64,000 bases of DNA from Actinobacteria bacterium 69-20 (GTDB lineage Bacteria > Actinomycetota > Actinomycetes > Mycobacteriales > Nakamurellaceae), in assembly GCA_001897425.1 (NCBI GenBank), contig MKSW01000027.1, positions 1 through 64,000 on the forward strand. Reading direction: 5' to 3'. Positions 8,952-18,908 of this stretch are shown in pieces. The stretch's first letter is position 1. Each line of letters opens with the position of its first letter. The notes below the pieces were generated by a model. That model was not told the DNA's origin. It worked only from the letters and a program-made list of their open reading frames with translations, and ran no database searches. A program made the translations under genes and the position numbers.

Positions 8952-8997
8952 TGGGTGAAATGAACATGAATATGGGGCAAGGTGGGCTGAAATGGGG
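8952..8997 (+). promoter_or_regulatory. MraZ-binding box of the dcw promoter
   Basis: TGGG starts at 8952, 8973, 8983 and 8993, that is, spacings of 21, 10 and 10 bases on one face of the helix, 70-115 bases before mraZ. MraZ is known to bind direct TGGGN repeats of 10-bp period ahead of its own gene, so this is the probable autoregulatory operator of the whole cluster. The divergent moxR promoter also lies in the 8817-9066 gap. Confidence 0.8.
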
Positions 8998-9066
8998 TAA
9001 CCTCTGCAGATCGACGGGTCGGCCGATCGGCGGTCCGTCCATCACGCGGCGAGGGAGGTGGGATCT

Positions 9067-9546
9067 GTGGCCGGTGGCTTCTACGGCACGTTCACGCCCC
9101 GCCTCGATGACAAGGGCCGATTGACCCTGCCCGCCCGATACCGCGGGGCGTTCGTCGACGGCGCGATGGTGGTGCGCGGCGACATGCGCTGCCTTTACGT
9201 CTTCACTCAGGACGGCTTCGACACGTTCGCCGAGGAGGCGATCAACGCGCCGGTGACGGACCCACAGCGCATCGGTCCCGCTCGATACATGTTGGCCAAC
9301 AGCGACTTCCAGTCGCTCGACGCGCAGGGCCGCATCATGCTGACCGGCCGGATGCGCGACTATGCCGGACTCGGCAAGGACGTCGTCCTCACCGGTCAGG
9401 GCAAACGGATGGAGATCTGGAACGCGGAGCGCTGGGCCGAGTACGAGGCCGACCAGGAGCCCACCTACATCAACCGGAACGCGACGCGCACCGGCGAAGA
9501 CCCCGTGAGCAGTGCGCCCACCGCCGGTGCCGGAGCTCACCGGTGA
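9067..9546 (+). CDS. mraZ: transcriptional regulator MraZ
   Basis: Protein of 159 residues with two SpoVT/AbrB-like halves. The first is [22 protein letters not shown] and the second [19 protein letters not shown]; the paired DxxGR motifs are diagnostic. GTG at 9067 has GAGGGAGG eight bases upstream; a GTG three codons earlier is less well placed. MraZ forms rings that bind the TGGG repeats at 8952-8997 and represses the dcw operon. A C-terminal tail of about 20 residues extends past the usual end. It is the first gene of the cluster. Confidence 0.93.
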   Translation: MAGGFYGTFTPRLDDKGRLTLPARYRGAFVDGAMVVRGDMRCLYVFTQDGFDTFAEEAINAPVTDPQRIGPARYMLANSDFQSLDAQGRIMLTGRMRDYAGLGKDVVLTGQGKRMEIWNAERWAEYEADQEPTYINRNATRTGEDPVSSAPTAGAGAHR

Positions 9547-9683
9547 CCGCCCCCTGCCGGCCGGCCCGCACCCGCCTCGGCCCTGACGCGACTTCCCCCG
9601 CGCCAGGACCGCTGCGGGTGAGGACCCGTCGGCACGGAGCGGCGCCGGCCGCACACCGGCGCAGGACGACGAGGGGAGCACCG

Positions 9684-10694
9684 ATGGGGACGGAGCCACA
9701 CCCGGACGGTGCTGACCGCGACGACGGAAGCGGAGACCGCCACACTCCGGTGCTCGCCGAGCGGGTGGCGCAGATCCTCGCGCCGGCTCTGTCCGGCCCC
9801 GAACCGGTGCTGGTCGATGCCACGCTCGGCCTCGGCGGTCACACGCTTGCGTTGCTGGCGGCGCATCCGCGTCTACACGTGATCGGCATCGATCGGGATC
9901 CTCAGGCGCTCGACCACGCCCGGGCCCGCATCGACGCCGCCGGGTTCGGCGACCGGCTGACCACGGTCCATGCCGTGTACGACGCCATCGGATCCGTCGT
10001 CAGGACCGCGGCACCCGGCGGGCGCGACCATGTCGACGCGGTGCTGTTCGACCTCGGCGTTTCGTCGATGCAACTCGACCGCGCCGACCGCGGGTTCGCC
10101 TACGCGGTCGACGCGCCATTGGACATGCGGATGGACCCCACAACCGGGATCACCGCCGCCGACGTGCTGGCGACCTACTCGAAGGCGGACCTCGCGCGCA
10201 TCCTGCGCGTGTACGGCGAGGAGCGGTTCGCCGGCCGCATCGCGGCGGCCATCGTGCAGCGGCGCGAGCGGGCTCCGCTGCGCTCCAGCGGCGAACTCGT
10301 CGACCTCATCCGTTCCGCGATCCCGGCCGCCGCCCGGCGCACCGGCGGGCATCCGGCCAAGCGCACCTTCCAGGCCCTGCGCATCGAGGTCAACGACGAG
10401 CTCGGAGCCCTGTCCAGGGCGATTCCAGCCGCGATGTCGGTGCTTACCGAGGGCGGCCGGATAGCGGTGCTCTCCTATCAGTCCCTGGAGGATCGCATCG
10501 TCAAGCGCGCGATCGCGCCCATGACGACGTCCACCACCCCGCTCGAACTGCCGATAGAACTCGAGGGACACGGTCCCACCTTCCGATGGATCACCAAGGG
10601 CGCGGAGCGTCCGAGCGATGAGGAGGCGGAGCGCAATCCGCGTGCGTCCTCCGCCCGCCTGCGCGCCGCCGAGCGTCTGGAGCACCGCCCATGA
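9684..10694 (+). CDS. rsmH: 16S rRNA (cytosine1402-N4)-methyltransferase RsmH
   Basis: SAM-dependent enzyme that methylates C1402 of 16S r[12 protein letters not shown] opens the domain, [11 protein letters not shown] is the SAM-binding loop, [12 protein letters not shown] follows, and [15 protein letters not shown] is the RsmH/MraW signature. ATG at 9684 has GAGGGGA at six bases and gives 336 residues, the normal length. A GTG at 9543 overlapping the mraZ stop would add 47 residues of low-complexity Arg/Pro/Ala sequence. The last four bases overlap the ftsL start. Confidence 0.92.
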   Translation: MGTEPHPDGADRDDGSGDRHTPVLAERVAQILAPALSGPEPVLVDATLGLGGHTLALLAAHPRLHVIGIDRDPQALDHARARIDAAGFGDRLTTVHAVYDAIGSVVRTAAPGGRDHVDAVLFDLGVSSMQLDRADRGFAYAVDAPLDMRMDPTTGITAADVLATYSKADLARILRVYGEERFAGRIAAAIVQRRERAPLRSSGELVDLIRSAIPAAARRTGGHPAKRTFQALRIEVNDELGALSRAIPAAMSVLTEGGRIAVLSYQSLEDRIVKRAIAPMTTSTTPLELPIELEGHGPTFRWITKGAERPSDEEAERNPRASSARLRAAERLEHRP

Positions 10695-11173
10695 CGACCA
10701 CCTCGCACCAGCAGGATCAGCGCACCGCGCGGCGGACGACGAGATCGCGGGTGGGGCGCTCGGCCGTGTCCGGCCGTGTCCGGTCGCGCGGCGCGGTTCC
10801 GACGCGGGTGGCCGCCGCCGGCCGGCCCATGCGCGCGGCGCTGCTGCGCGTGCCCTTCGTGGTGGCGCTCATCGCGGTGCTCGGCGGGGGAGTCGGTTCG
10901 GTGCTCTATCTCAATACCAAGATGGACGAATCCGGCATGCGTACCGAACAAGCCACCATGACGTCGGCGCAGCTGCGCTTGCAGATCGAGGAACTGGGCC
11001 GCACCATCGCCGACCTCGGGGCGACCCCGCGGCTGGCGCAGGAGGCCCAGGCGATGGGCCTGGTGCCCGCGGGTGACGCGGCGATCATGACGATCGGCAC
11101 CGACGGGAAGGCGACGTTGATCGGTACGCCCGCACCGGCCACAGCGAATGCACACCCCGGGGCGGGCCGGTGA
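10691..11173 (+). CDS. ftsL: FtsL-like cell division protein
   Basis: Bitopic protein of 160 residues. A basic cytoplasmic tail (1-50) is followed by one membrane segment ([21 protein letters not shown], about 54-74) and a short extracytoplasmic coiled coil rich in Q, E and L. The family is poorly conserved, so the call rests on topology and on position between rsmH and ftsI. FtsL works with FtsQ and FtsB to activate FtsW/FtsI. ATG overlaps the rsmH stop by four bases and the stop overlaps the next GTG. Confidence 0.8.
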   Translation: MTTTSHQQDQRTARRTTRSRVGRSAVSGRVRSRGAVPTRVAAAGRPMRAALLRVPFVVALIAVLGGGVGSVLYLNTKMDESGMRTEQATMTSAQLRLQIEELGRTIADLGATPRLAQEAQAMGLVPAGDAAIMTIGTDGKATLIGTPAPATANAHPGAGR

Positions 11174-13101
11174 GCCGTCCAGCCGTGGCTGCCCGTCGTG
11201 GCCGTACCACGCGGCGCGTGGCAGCTCTCGCGGCTGATGATCATCGTCGCCGTTCCGCAGCAGAGTCCGATCGTCGCCGCTCCGCAGCGGTGGGCCGTCC
11301 CGCGGTGGGGCATGGCGGCAAGCGGCCACGCCTCGCGATCCGCGGACTCGGCCATCGGGGCCGCGCGTGGCTGGCGCTCACCGTGGTCCTCGTCATGTTC
11401 GGGGCCGCCGGCACCCAACTGGTACGCATCCAGGCCGTCGACGCCGCCACCTACGCGACGAAGGCCGCGCAGCAGCAGGGCCGCACGATCGACCTGCCCG
11501 CCAGCCGCGGCACCGTCTACGACCGGCATGGCACCCCGTTGGCGTTCACCGTCCAGGGCCGCGCGCTGGCCGCGTGGCCCGCCCTGTTCACCTCCGACGC
11601 CGAGCGGCACACGGTCGCCGACATCATCGGCAAGGCGCTCGCCCCCCAGGTGACCGCGGCCGACGTCTTCACCAAGCTGACGGACGGCAAGTCGACCTAC
11701 GTCTACTTGGCGCGCGGCCTGCTGCCGGCCCAGGCCGACGCCATCGTCGAAGAGATCCTGACTGCCATCAAACCGACGGGCCGCAGCCCGATCACCACCG
11801 AACGCCAGGACCTGCGTCAATACCCGGAGGGTCCTGACCTGCAGTCCCTGCTCGGGACGACCAATTGGGAGGGCCACGGGACCGGCGGGGTCGAGGTCAA
11901 GTACGACTCGTTGCTATCGGGCACCGACGGTCAGCGCACCGTGGACATCGACTCCATGGGCCGGCCCATTCCCGGCACGCAGCGCGACGAGGTCGCGGCC
12001 GTGGACGGCGGCGATGTCACCCTGACCATCGACGCCGACCTGCAGTACGCCGTCCAGCAGATGCTGCGGAGCGCCGTGGAGAGCAGCGGATCGAAGGGCG
12101 GGATGGCGTTGATCCGCAGCGCCACCGGTCCGGATGTGTACGCGATGGCGAGCTACTACCAGGGCAAGACGCCCGCCGAGGTCGGCAATATGGCCATCAC
12201 GTCACCGTTCGAGCCGGGGTCCGTGATGAAAGCTGTGACCTTCGGCGCGGCGCTGGAACGCGGGTTGATCACGCCCACCACGCACTATGCCGTGCCCGGT
12301 TCCATCCGGATGGGTGGTCACACGATCCACGATGCGTGGTCCCATAGTCGGGTGGGCATGACGGCGACCGGCATCATCGCGAAGTCGAGCAACGTCGGCA
12401 CGTTGATGGTCGCGCAGCAGGTGGGGCAGGACGCGTTCGCCGCGGAACTCGAGAAGTACGGACTCGGCCAGAAGTCGGGCATCCAACTCCCCGCCGAATC
12501 CGCCGGGCTGGTCCCCCCGCAGTCGCAGTGGTCCGCCACCTCTTTCGCGAATCTGCCGATCGGCCAAGGCCTTTCGATCACCCTCATGCAGATGGCGGAC
12601 ATGTACCAGGGGATCGCCAACGGCGGGGTACGGATTCCGCCGTCGATCGTCGCATCGACCACGAAGAACGGGGTGACCACCCCCGTCACGTCCGGGAAAC
12701 CGGTTCGCGAGTTGTCCGAGAAGTCGGCGAACACCCTGCTCGACATGTTGCGCGGTACCGTGCAGAGCGGCGACATCATGTACCACGGAACCGCGCCGAC
12801 GGCGGCGCTCAACGGATACCAGGTGGCAGGCAAGACCGGGACCGCCCAGCAGGTCGACCCCGCGTGCGGCTGCTACTCGCAGACGAAGGTCACCGCAACG
12901 TTCGCCGGCATCGTGCCGGCCGATCACCCGGCCTTCGTCATCGCGGTGATGCTGGATGCCCCGCGGGGAGGCGCGGAAGGAGGCGGGGTCGCCGCCCCGT
13001 TGTTCAAGAACATCGCGGCATATGCCTTGCGTGCCTTCGACATTCCGCCCTCGACGAGCAAGGCCCCGATCTATCAGCTGTACACGAACTTGGGCGAGTA
13101 G
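11170..13101 (+). CDS. ftsI: septal transpeptidase, penicillin-binding protein (FtsI/PBP3 class)
   Basis: Class B penicillin-binding protein of 643 residues that crosslinks septal peptidoglycan with FtsW. A basic tail with a repeated RRRSAA unit precedes one membrane segment (about 70-88). The dimerisation/pedestal domain opens with ASRGTVYDRHGTPLA. The transpeptidase domain has SVMK (nucleophile Ser about 351), KSSN and AGKTGTAQQ. CGCYS just after KTG adds two cysteines that are not part of the catalytic set. GTG overlaps the ftsL stop by four bases. Confidence 0.93.
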   Translation: MSRPAVAARRGRTTRRVAALAADDHRRRSAAESDRRRSAAVGRPAVGHGGKRPRLAIRGLGHRGRAWLALTVVLVMFGAAGTQLVRIQAVDAATYATKAAQQQGRTIDLPASRGTVYDRHGTPLAFTVQGRALAAWPALFTSDAERHTVADIIGKALAPQVTAADVFTKLTDGKSTYVYLARGLLPAQADAIVEEILTAIKPTGRSPITTERQDLRQYPEGPDLQSLLGTTNWEGHGTGGVEVKYDSLLSGTDGQRTVDIDSMGRPIPGTQRDEVAAVDGGDVTLTIDADLQYAVQQMLRSAVESSGSKGGMALIRSATGPDVYAMASYYQGKTPAEVGNMAITSPFEPGSVMKAVTFGAALERGLITPTTHYAVPGSIRMGGHTIHDAWSHSRVGMTATGIIAKSSNVGTLMVAQQVGQDAFAAELEKYGLGQKSGIQLPAESAGLVPPQSQWSATSFANLPIGQGLSITLMQMADMYQGIANGGVRIPPSIVASTTKNGVTTPVTSGKPVRELSEKSANTLLDMLRGTVQSGDIMYHGTAPTAALNGYQVAGKTGTAQQVDPACGCYSQTKVTATFAGIVPADHPAFVIAVMLDAPRGGAEGGGVAAPLFKNIAAYALRAFDIPPSTSKAPIYQLYTNLGE

Positions 13102-13104
13102 ATC

Positions 13105-14688
13105 GTGTCCGCCACCTCCATGCCGCCGCCCCGGCCGGTCGGCCTGCGCCCGGTGCCGCTGCGCGAACTCGCCGCGCTCGTCGATGCCGCCGTCAGCGTC
13201 CCGGGCAGTGCCGCGGGCAGTGTCGCGGGCAGTGATCCGTCAGCGGCGGACGTCGCGGTCAGCGGCATCAGCCTGCGTACCGGGTCGGTCCGGCCCGGTG
13301 ACGTGTTCGCGGCGCTGCCGGGCAGTGCGGCGCACGGAGCCTCGTTTGCGGCACGGGCCATCGCGGACGGGGCGGTGGCGATCGTCACCGATCCCGCGGG
13401 CTATGCCGCGCTGCTGCCGCAGTTCGATACCGTGCCCCCGGTGGTGATCGTCGACGAGCCGCGGGCGACGCTCGGCACACTTGCGGCGCGCATCTACGAC
13501 TACCCCAGCAGGCGACTCGACGTCATCGGCGTGACGGGCACATCGGGCAAGACGACCAGCTGCTATCTCATCGAGGCCGCGCTCGCCGCGGCCGGATGCC
13601 GCGCCGGGTTGATCGGAACCGTCGTCGCCCGGATCGACGGTCAGGCGCTGCCGAGCGCGTTGACCACGCCCGAGGCGCCGGACCTGCAGGCCCTGTTCGC
13701 CGTCATGGTGCAGCGCGGCGCCACCGCCGTAGCCATGGAGGTCTCCAGCCATGCGCTCGCGCTGGGGCGAGTGGCGGGCGTCGAATTCGCCGTCGCCGCC
13801 TTCACCAATCTGTCGCAGGACCACCTCGACTTCCACGGCGACATGGAGAGCTATTTCGCGGCGAAACGGCTTCTCTTCGACGGCCGGGCCCGCGCCGAGG
13901 TCGTCGTCATCGACGACGACTACGGCCGTCGGCTCGCCGCGGCTCGTCCCGCCGCCCGGACGGTATCCGGGCTCCCCGATGGCGTCGCCGATTGGACCGT
14001 CCGGGCCGAACGGGGCCGGCCAGGTGTGCAGGAAATGACTATCTCCGGACCCGCTGGGCGGCACCTTCAGGCGCAGATCTCGCTACCCGGGGCCTTCAAC
14101 GTCACCAACGCCGTCACCGCGCTCGCGTGCGTCGCGGCCGCCGGGGTCGATCCGGCCGCTGCGGCGCCGGGATTGGCCGCCGTCCAGGTGCCGGGGCGGA
14201 TGGAGCGGGTCGACGTGGGCCAGCCGTTCCTCGCGATCGTGGACTACGCGCACAAGCCCGCAGCGTTGGCGGCGGTGCTCGACGCCGTGCGAGAGCACTG
14301 CGCGGGACGGGTCATCGCCGTCGTCGGCGCCGGGGGCGACCGTGATCACGGGAAACGACCGGTGATGGGTGCCGTTGCCGCCCGTGGCGCGGATCTGGTC
14401 ATCGTCACCGACGACAACCCGCGGTCCGAGGAACCTGCCGTCATTCGCGCCCAGATCCTCAGCGGTGCAAGCGATGTCGCCGAATCCGAGATTCGCGAGA
14501 TCGGTGACCGGCGGGAGGCGATCCGCGCAGCGGTCGCCGCGGCGCGGCCCGGCGATGTGGTGCTCGTCGCCGGCAAGGGCCACGAGCAGGGGCAGGAGAT
14601 CGACGGCGTCGTCCACCCGTTCTCCGATACGCAGGAGCTCGCGGCCGCGCTCACCGACCTCGTCGCCCAGCCGGGGAGGCAGCCATGA
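13105..14688 (+). CDS. murE: UDP-MurNAc-tripeptide synthetase MurE
   Basis: Cytoplasmic ligase of 527 residues that adds the third residue to UDP-MurNAc-L-Ala-D-Glu. Key motifs are GVTGTSGKTTSCYL (ATP), AFTNLSQDHLDFHG, VDYAHKPAAL, GAGGDRDHGKRPVMG and DDNPRSEEP. DNPR is the signature for meso-diaminopimelate, which fits actinomycete walls of this type. GTG at 13105 lies three bases after ftsI. The N-terminal domain holds a threefold 12-bp in-frame repeat (GSAAGSVAGS). It overlaps murF by four bases. Confidence 0.94.
   Translation: MSATSMPPPRPVGLRPVPLRELAALVDAAVSVPGSAAGSVAGSDPSAADVAVSGISLRTGSVRPGDVFAALPGSAAHGASFAARAIADGAVAIVTDPAGYAALLPQFDTVPPVVIVDEPRATLGTLAARIYDYPSRRLDVIGVTGTSGKTTSCYLIEAALAAAGCRAGLIGTVVARIDGQALPSALTTPEAPDLQALFAVMVQRGATAVAMEVSSHALALGRVAGVEFAVAAFTNLSQDHLDFHGDMESYFAAKRLLFDGRARAEVVVIDDDYGRRLAAARPAARTVSGLPDGVADWTVRAERGRPGVQEMTISGPAGRHLQAQISLPGAFNVTNAVTALACVAAAGVDPAAAAPGLAAVQVPGRMERVDVGQPFLAIVDYAHKPAALAAVLDAVREHCAGRVIAVVGAGGDRDHGKRPVMGAVAARGADLVIVTDDNPRSEEPAVIRAQILSGASDVAESEIREIGDRREAIRAAVAAARPGDVVLVAGKGHEQGQEIDGVVHPFSDTQELAAALTDLVAQPGRQP
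13203..13238 (+). repeat. three 12-bp in-frame repeats inside murE
   Basis: Units at 13203, 13215 and 13227 begin GGGCAGTG and differ in the last four bases. They encode GSAA, GSVA and GSDP in a surface loop near residue 35. This is one of several such expansions in core genes here. Confidence 0.8.
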
Positions 14689-16208
14689 TCCCCATGACGC
14701 TCGCCGAGGTTGCCGCCGTCATCGGTGCCGACGCGCCGGCCGGAGCAGCGAGTATGACGGTGACCGGCGTCGAGTTCGATTCGCGCAAGGTCACACCCGG
14801 GGCCCTCTTCGTGGCATTGGCCGGGGAGCACGTCGACGGGCACGATTTCGCGGCGGCCGCGGCCCGCGCGGGCGCGGTGGCCGTGCTCGGATCGCGGCCT
14901 GTCCCGGAGCTTCCGACCCTGGTGGCGCCCGCTGTGCCCGCGGCGCAACCTGCGTCGGCAGCGCCGGCCGACCAGCTCGATCCCCGTTCCGCCGCCGTGC
15001 TGGCCGCCCTGTCCGCGCTGGCGCGGCATGTCTGCCGACGCCTGGTGGCCGACGGCCTGACGGTGGTCGCCGTGACCGGATCCGTCGGAAAGACGTCGAC
15101 CAAGGACCTGATCGCGGCGGTGCTGTCGCGGGCGGGCACCGTGGTGGCCCCGCCGGAGTCGTTCAACAACGAGATCGGCCATCCGTACACGGTGCTCCGC
15201 GCGGACGCGGATACGGACTTCCTGGTGCTCGAACTGTCCGCGCGCGGCATCGGCCACATCGCGGCGCTGGCCGAGATCGCACCGCCGCGGATCGGCGCGG
15301 TGCTCAACGTCGGTTCGGCCCACCTCGGCGAGTTCGGTAGCCGGGACGCGATCGCGCGGGCGAAGGGCGAACTCGTCGAGGCGCTGCCCAGCGCGACGGA
15401 CGGCGGTGTCGCGATCCTGAACGCCGACGACGACCGTGTCGCCGCGATGGCCTCCCGCACCGCGGCCGCCGTCGTCCGCACGTCGGTCGCATCGCCCGCA
15501 ACTGTGCCAGCGGACGTGTATGCCACGGACATTCATCTTGACGCGTCCGCGCGTGCGTCCTTCCGTCTGGTGACACCGGAAGGCGCCGCACCGGTCACCC
15601 TCGCGGTGGTCGGCGAGCACCAGGTCCCCAATGCGGTGGCGGCCGCGGCGGTGGGCCGCGCCGTCGGCGTGGGCGTCTCCGCGATCGCCGACGCGCTGTC
15701 CGCGGCCGGCCCGGTATCGAAATGGCGGATGGCCGTGACTCACCTTCCCGGTGGCATCACGGTCGTGAACGACGCCTACAACGCCAATCCCGAATCGGTG
15801 CGTGCCGCGCTGCACGCGCTAGTGCAGATCGAGGCGGCAGGCGTCCGGTGGGCGGTGCTCGGCGAAATGGCCGAGCTCGGTGCGGCGGCCGCTGAGGAAC
15901 ACCTGCGGATCGGTGCAGAAGCCCAACGCGGCGGCGTGCAGGTGCTGGCCGTCGGCGACGCGGCGCGGCCGATCTTCGACGGGGCCGATCGCGTCTTCGA
16001 ACAGGCCGGCGGCCTTCGCCCGCTGTGGGTCAGCGGCATCGACACCGCGGTCGCCCTGCTGGCCGGCATGGTGCAGCCGGCCGACGTGGTGCTCGTCAAG
16101 GCGTCACGCGCAGTCGGCTTCGAGCGCCTCGCCGCGCGATTGATCGACGCGTTGTCGTCTGCGCCGGCCGCGCACCGCTCGGCCTGGAATGGCGAGGGGC
16201 GCGCGTGA
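14685..16208 (+). CDS. murF: UDP-MurNAc-tripeptide-D-alanyl-D-alanine ligase MurF
   Basis: Cytoplasmic ligase of 507 residues that joins D-Ala-D-Ala to the tripeptide. Motifs in order are [35 protein letters not shown] (ATP), [28 protein letters not shown] and [16 protein letters not shown]. The length is typical. ATG overlaps the murE stop by four bases and the gene overlaps mraY by four. A stretch of Ala/Pro near residues 80-100 is longer than usual. Confidence 0.94.
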   Translation: MIPMTLAEVAAVIGADAPAGAASMTVTGVEFDSRKVTPGALFVALAGEHVDGHDFAAAAARAGAVAVLGSRPVPELPTLVAPAVPAAQPASAAPADQLDPRSAAVLAALSALARHVCRRLVADGLTVVAVTGSVGKTSTKDLIAAVLSRAGTVVAPPESFNNEIGHPYTVLRADADTDFLVLELSARGIGHIAALAEIAPPRIGAVLNVGSAHLGEFGSRDAIARAKGELVEALPSATDGGVAILNADDDRVAAMASRTAAAVVRTSVASPATVPADVYATDIHLDASARASFRLVTPEGAAPVTLAVVGEHQVPNAVAAAAVGRAVGVGVSAIADALSAAGPVSKWRMAVTHLPGGITVVNDAYNANPESVRAALHALVQIEAAGVRWAVLGEMAELGAAAAEEHLRIGAEAQRGGVQVLAVGDAARPIFDGADRVFEQAGGLRPLWVSGIDTAVALLAGMVQPADVVLVKASRAVGFERLAARLIDALSSAPAAHRSAWNGEGRA

Positions 16209-17296
16209 AGATCATCCTGATAGCGGCGATCGTCGGCCTGCTGGTGTCAATCCTGCTGACTCCGCGGCTCATCCGCGACTTCTCCCGCGAGGGGTTCGGT
16301 CAGGAGATCCGCGAGGACGGGCCGAAGACGCACCTGACGAAGCGCGGCACCCCGACCATGGGCGGGATGGCGATTGTGGTCGCCATGTGGGCCGGGTACG
16401 GCGTCGCCATCACGGTGCAGGCACTGCTCGGCGGCGGCGGGCCCACCGCCTCAGGATGGCTGCTGTTGTACCTGACCACCGGACTGGCGCTGGTGGGGTT
16501 CCTCGACGACTTCATCAAGGTGCGCCGCCATCGCAACCTCGGCCTGAACAAGAAGATGAAGTTCGTCGGCCAGACCTTCATCGCGGTGTCGTTCGGCGTC
16601 GGATGCTTGTTCTTCCGCAATGCCAACGACCAGACGCCGGGCTCGCCGTACTTCTCCTACACGCGCAACCTGACGTGGTTGCCGCTCGGCGCCGTCGGGT
16701 TCGTCATCGTCGCGGCGCTGCTGATCGCCGCCTGGTCCAACGCGGTCAACTTCACCGACGGGCTGGACGGCCTGGCGGCCGGTTCCTCGGTGATGGTGCT
16801 CGGCACCTATGTGGTGATCGGTTTCTTCCAATTGCGCCATTCCTGCTTCGGCGCCCTGACCAAGGCCACGGTCGGCGGGTGCTACGCGGTTCGCGACCCG
16901 CTGGACATCGCGGTCGTCGCGGCGGCCGCCCTCGGCGGCTGCGTCGGGTTCCTGTGGTGGAACGCGCACCCGGCGCGAATCATCATGGGGGACACCGGAT
17001 CCCTGGCCCTCGGCGGACTCATCGCCGGCCTGTCCATCCTCAGCCGGACGGAATTGCTGCTCGTCGTGATCGCCGGGCTCTTCGTCGTCGAGATGGTGTC
17101 CGTCGTCATCCAGATCGTCGTCTTCCGTACCCGCCACGTCCGGGTGTTCCGGATGGCGCCGTTCCATCACCACTTCGAGCTGGGCGGGTGGAAGGAGACG
17201 ACGGTCATGGTGCGGTTCTGGCTGCTCGCGGCGATCTCCGCGACTGTCGGTGTCGGCCTGTTCTACGCCGACTGGCTCTCGCTGACGGGAGGGTGA
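16205..17296 (+). CDS. mraY: phospho-MurNAc-pentapeptide transferase MraY
   Basis: Membrane enzyme of 363 residues that makes lipid I from UDP-MurNAc-pentapeptide and decaprenyl or undecaprenyl phosphate. About ten membrane segments can be traced. Signatures are [53 protein letters not shown] and [16 protein letters not shown] at 16205 overlaps the murF stop by four bases; the longer upstream frame lies inside murF. The next gene is ftsW, only four bases on, so murD is not in its usual place. Confidence 0.94.
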   Translation: MKIILIAAIVGLLVSILLTPRLIRDFSREGFGQEIREDGPKTHLTKRGTPTMGGMAIVVAMWAGYGVAITVQALLGGGGPTASGWLLLYLTTGLALVGFLDDFIKVRRHRNLGLNKKMKFVGQTFIAVSFGVGCLFFRNANDQTPGSPYFSYTRNLTWLPLGAVGFVIVAALLIAAWSNAVNFTDGLDGLAAGSSVMVLGTYVVIGFFQLRHSCFGALTKATVGGCYAVRDPLDIAVVAAAALGGCVGFLWWNAHPARIIMGDTGSLALGGLIAGLSILSRTELLLVVIAGLFVVEMVSVVIQIVVFRTRHVRVFRMAPFHHHFELGGWKETTVMVRFWLLAAISATVGVGLFYADWLSLTGG

Positions 17297-17300
17297 CGCG

Positions 17301-18908
17301 GTGACCACTAGTTCAGTGATGACCGGTTCGACGACCAGTTCAGGGACCGCTGCCGCCGATGCGCGTCGGCGGGCACCGGTGCGTGCTCGGGCCGGCTGGG
17401 CTGGTCGGGCCGTGCCCTGGCGCGTGGTCTCCGACTGGCTGGATAGGCCGATGGCGTCGTTCCACCTCGTGCTCGCCGTCTTCGCGCTGATGCTCGGCTT
17501 CGGGCTGCTCATGGTGCTCTCGTCATCCGCGGCCACCGCGTTCAACCGCTCGGATTCCGCGTTCGCGGTCTTCACCAACCAGGCGCTGTTCGCCGCCATC
17601 GGACTGATCGCGTTCGTCATCGTCATCCGGATGCCGCTCAGGCTCATCCGGTCGCTGTCGACGACGGCCGTGATCGTGTCGCTCGCGCTGCTGGCGGCCG
17701 TGTTGATCCCGGGCATCGGCACTACCTATTTCGGCGCGCGCAGCTGGATCTCGATCGGGCACAGCTTCCAGTTCCAGCCCAGTGAGGTCGCCAAACTCGC
17801 GCTGCTGCTGTGGTCCGCGCACGTGATGGCGTCGGTACGCTCGCCCTACCGTCGGCTCAAGTCCCTGCTCATCCCGGTGCTGCCCGTCTTCGTGCTGATG
17901 GTCGGGCTCGTCATGTTGCAACCGGACCTCGGCACCACCGTCACCTTGACGATCGTGTTCCTGGCGGTGCTGTACTTCGCGGGCGCGCAACTGTGGATCT
18001 TCGGCGGGCTCGTCGCCGCCGGCGCGCTCGCCCTGGGCTTCTTGGCGACGTCGGCCGGGTATCGGATGGCGCGCGTCACCGCGTGGCTGCACCCGGATGT
18101 CGCCGACCCCGCGTCGACTTACCAGTCGTTCCAAGGCTTCTACGCGATGGGCAGTGGCGGGCTGTTCGGCGTCGGGCTCGGCCAGTCCAAGATGAAGTGG
18201 GGCCGGCTGCCGAACGCGGACTCGGACTTCATCTTCGCCATCATCGGCGAGGAACTCGGTCTGATCGGCACTCTCACGGTCATTCTGCTGTTCGCGGTGC
18301 TGGCCTATGTCGGCCTGCGGATCGCGCGGCGGAACGTCGACCCGTTCGTCAAGATCGCCGCGGCCGGCGGCACCGTGTGGCTCGTCGGGCAGGCCGCCGT
18401 CAATATCGGCTATGTGACGGGCCTGCTGCCGGTGACCGGCATTCCGCTGCCCATGTTCTCCTCCGGTGGCACGTCTCTGGTGATCACCATGGTGGTCTTC
18501 GCCTTGCTCGCGAACTTCGCGCGCCGAGAACCACAGGCCGCGGCCGCGCTGCACGGTGTCGGCCCGCGGGGGCTCGCCGCCTTCCTCGGCATCGGGATGT
18601 CCCGCGTCGACCGGCCGTCCTCGCGGCGAGCCGCGCGACGGGCCGAGCGGGTGCGGGCACGCCGCGCGAAGGCGCGCGCGCAGGTGTCGGGTGCGGCTGT
18701 GGCCGGGCGCGAGCCGATGCCGGCCATCGGCCGGCGGACGCCGGCCGGAACAGCGTCATACCCGCCGCCGAGCCGCACGACGCGACGCAAGACCGCGCAC
18801 AAGACCTACCGCCTGCGCCGCGCGTTCGGTTTCCCGGTGCCGGGCGATCGCCGGTCCGTACCATCCGGTCGGGGCCGGCCGAGCCCAGGCCGCACGGTGC
18901 GACCGTGA
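17301..18908 (+). CDS. ftsW: septal peptidoglycan glycosyltransferase FtsW
   Basis: SEDS-family polymerase of 535 residues with about ten membrane segments (residues 50-415) that works with FtsI on lipid II. Motifs include FQPSEVAKLALLLW, MLQPDLGTT, RLPNADSDFIFAIIGEELG and PLPMFSSGGTSL. A basic, Arg/Ala-rich cytoplasmic tail of about 120 residues follows, common in actinomycete FtsW. Part of the tail-coding DNA (18747-18766) carries a copy of a dispersed 17-bp motif. GTG at 17301 has a GGAGGGTG ribosome site that overlaps the mraY end. Confidence 0.93.
   Translation: MTTSSVMTGSTTSSGTAAADARRRAPVRARAGWAGRAVPWRVVSDWLDRPMASFHLVLAVFALMLGFGLLMVLSSSAATAFNRSDSAFAVFTNQALFAAIGLIAFVIVIRMPLRLIRSLSTTAVIVSLALLAAVLIPGIGTTYFGARSWISIGHSFQFQPSEVAKLALLLWSAHVMASVRSPYRRLKSLLIPVLPVFVLMVGLVMLQPDLGTTVTLTIVFLAVLYFAGAQLWIFGGLVAAGALALGFLATSAGYRMARVTAWLHPDVADPASTYQSFQGFYAMGSGGLFGVGLGQSKMKWGRLPNADSDFIFAIIGEELGLIGTLTVILLFAVLAYVGLRIARRNVDPFVKIAAAGGTVWLVGQAAVNIGYVTGLLPVTGIPLPMFSSGGTSLVITMVVFALLANFARREPQAAAALHGVGPRGLAAFLGIGMSRVDRPSSRRAARRAERVRARRAKARAQVSGAAVAGREPMPAIGRRTPAGTASYPPPSRTTRRKTAHKTYRLRRAFGFPVPGDRRSVPSGRGRPSPGRTVRP

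Noticed and set aside
9543..9683. RsmH start at GTG 9543 overlapping mraZ
   Set aside because: It would add 47 low-complexity residues absent from the family; ATG 9684 has a better ribosome site. It remains possible for translational coupling.
16205..17300. murD hidden in another frame near mraY
   Set aside because: Only four bases separate mraY and ftsW, and other frames there are shadows without a Mur ligase ATP motif.
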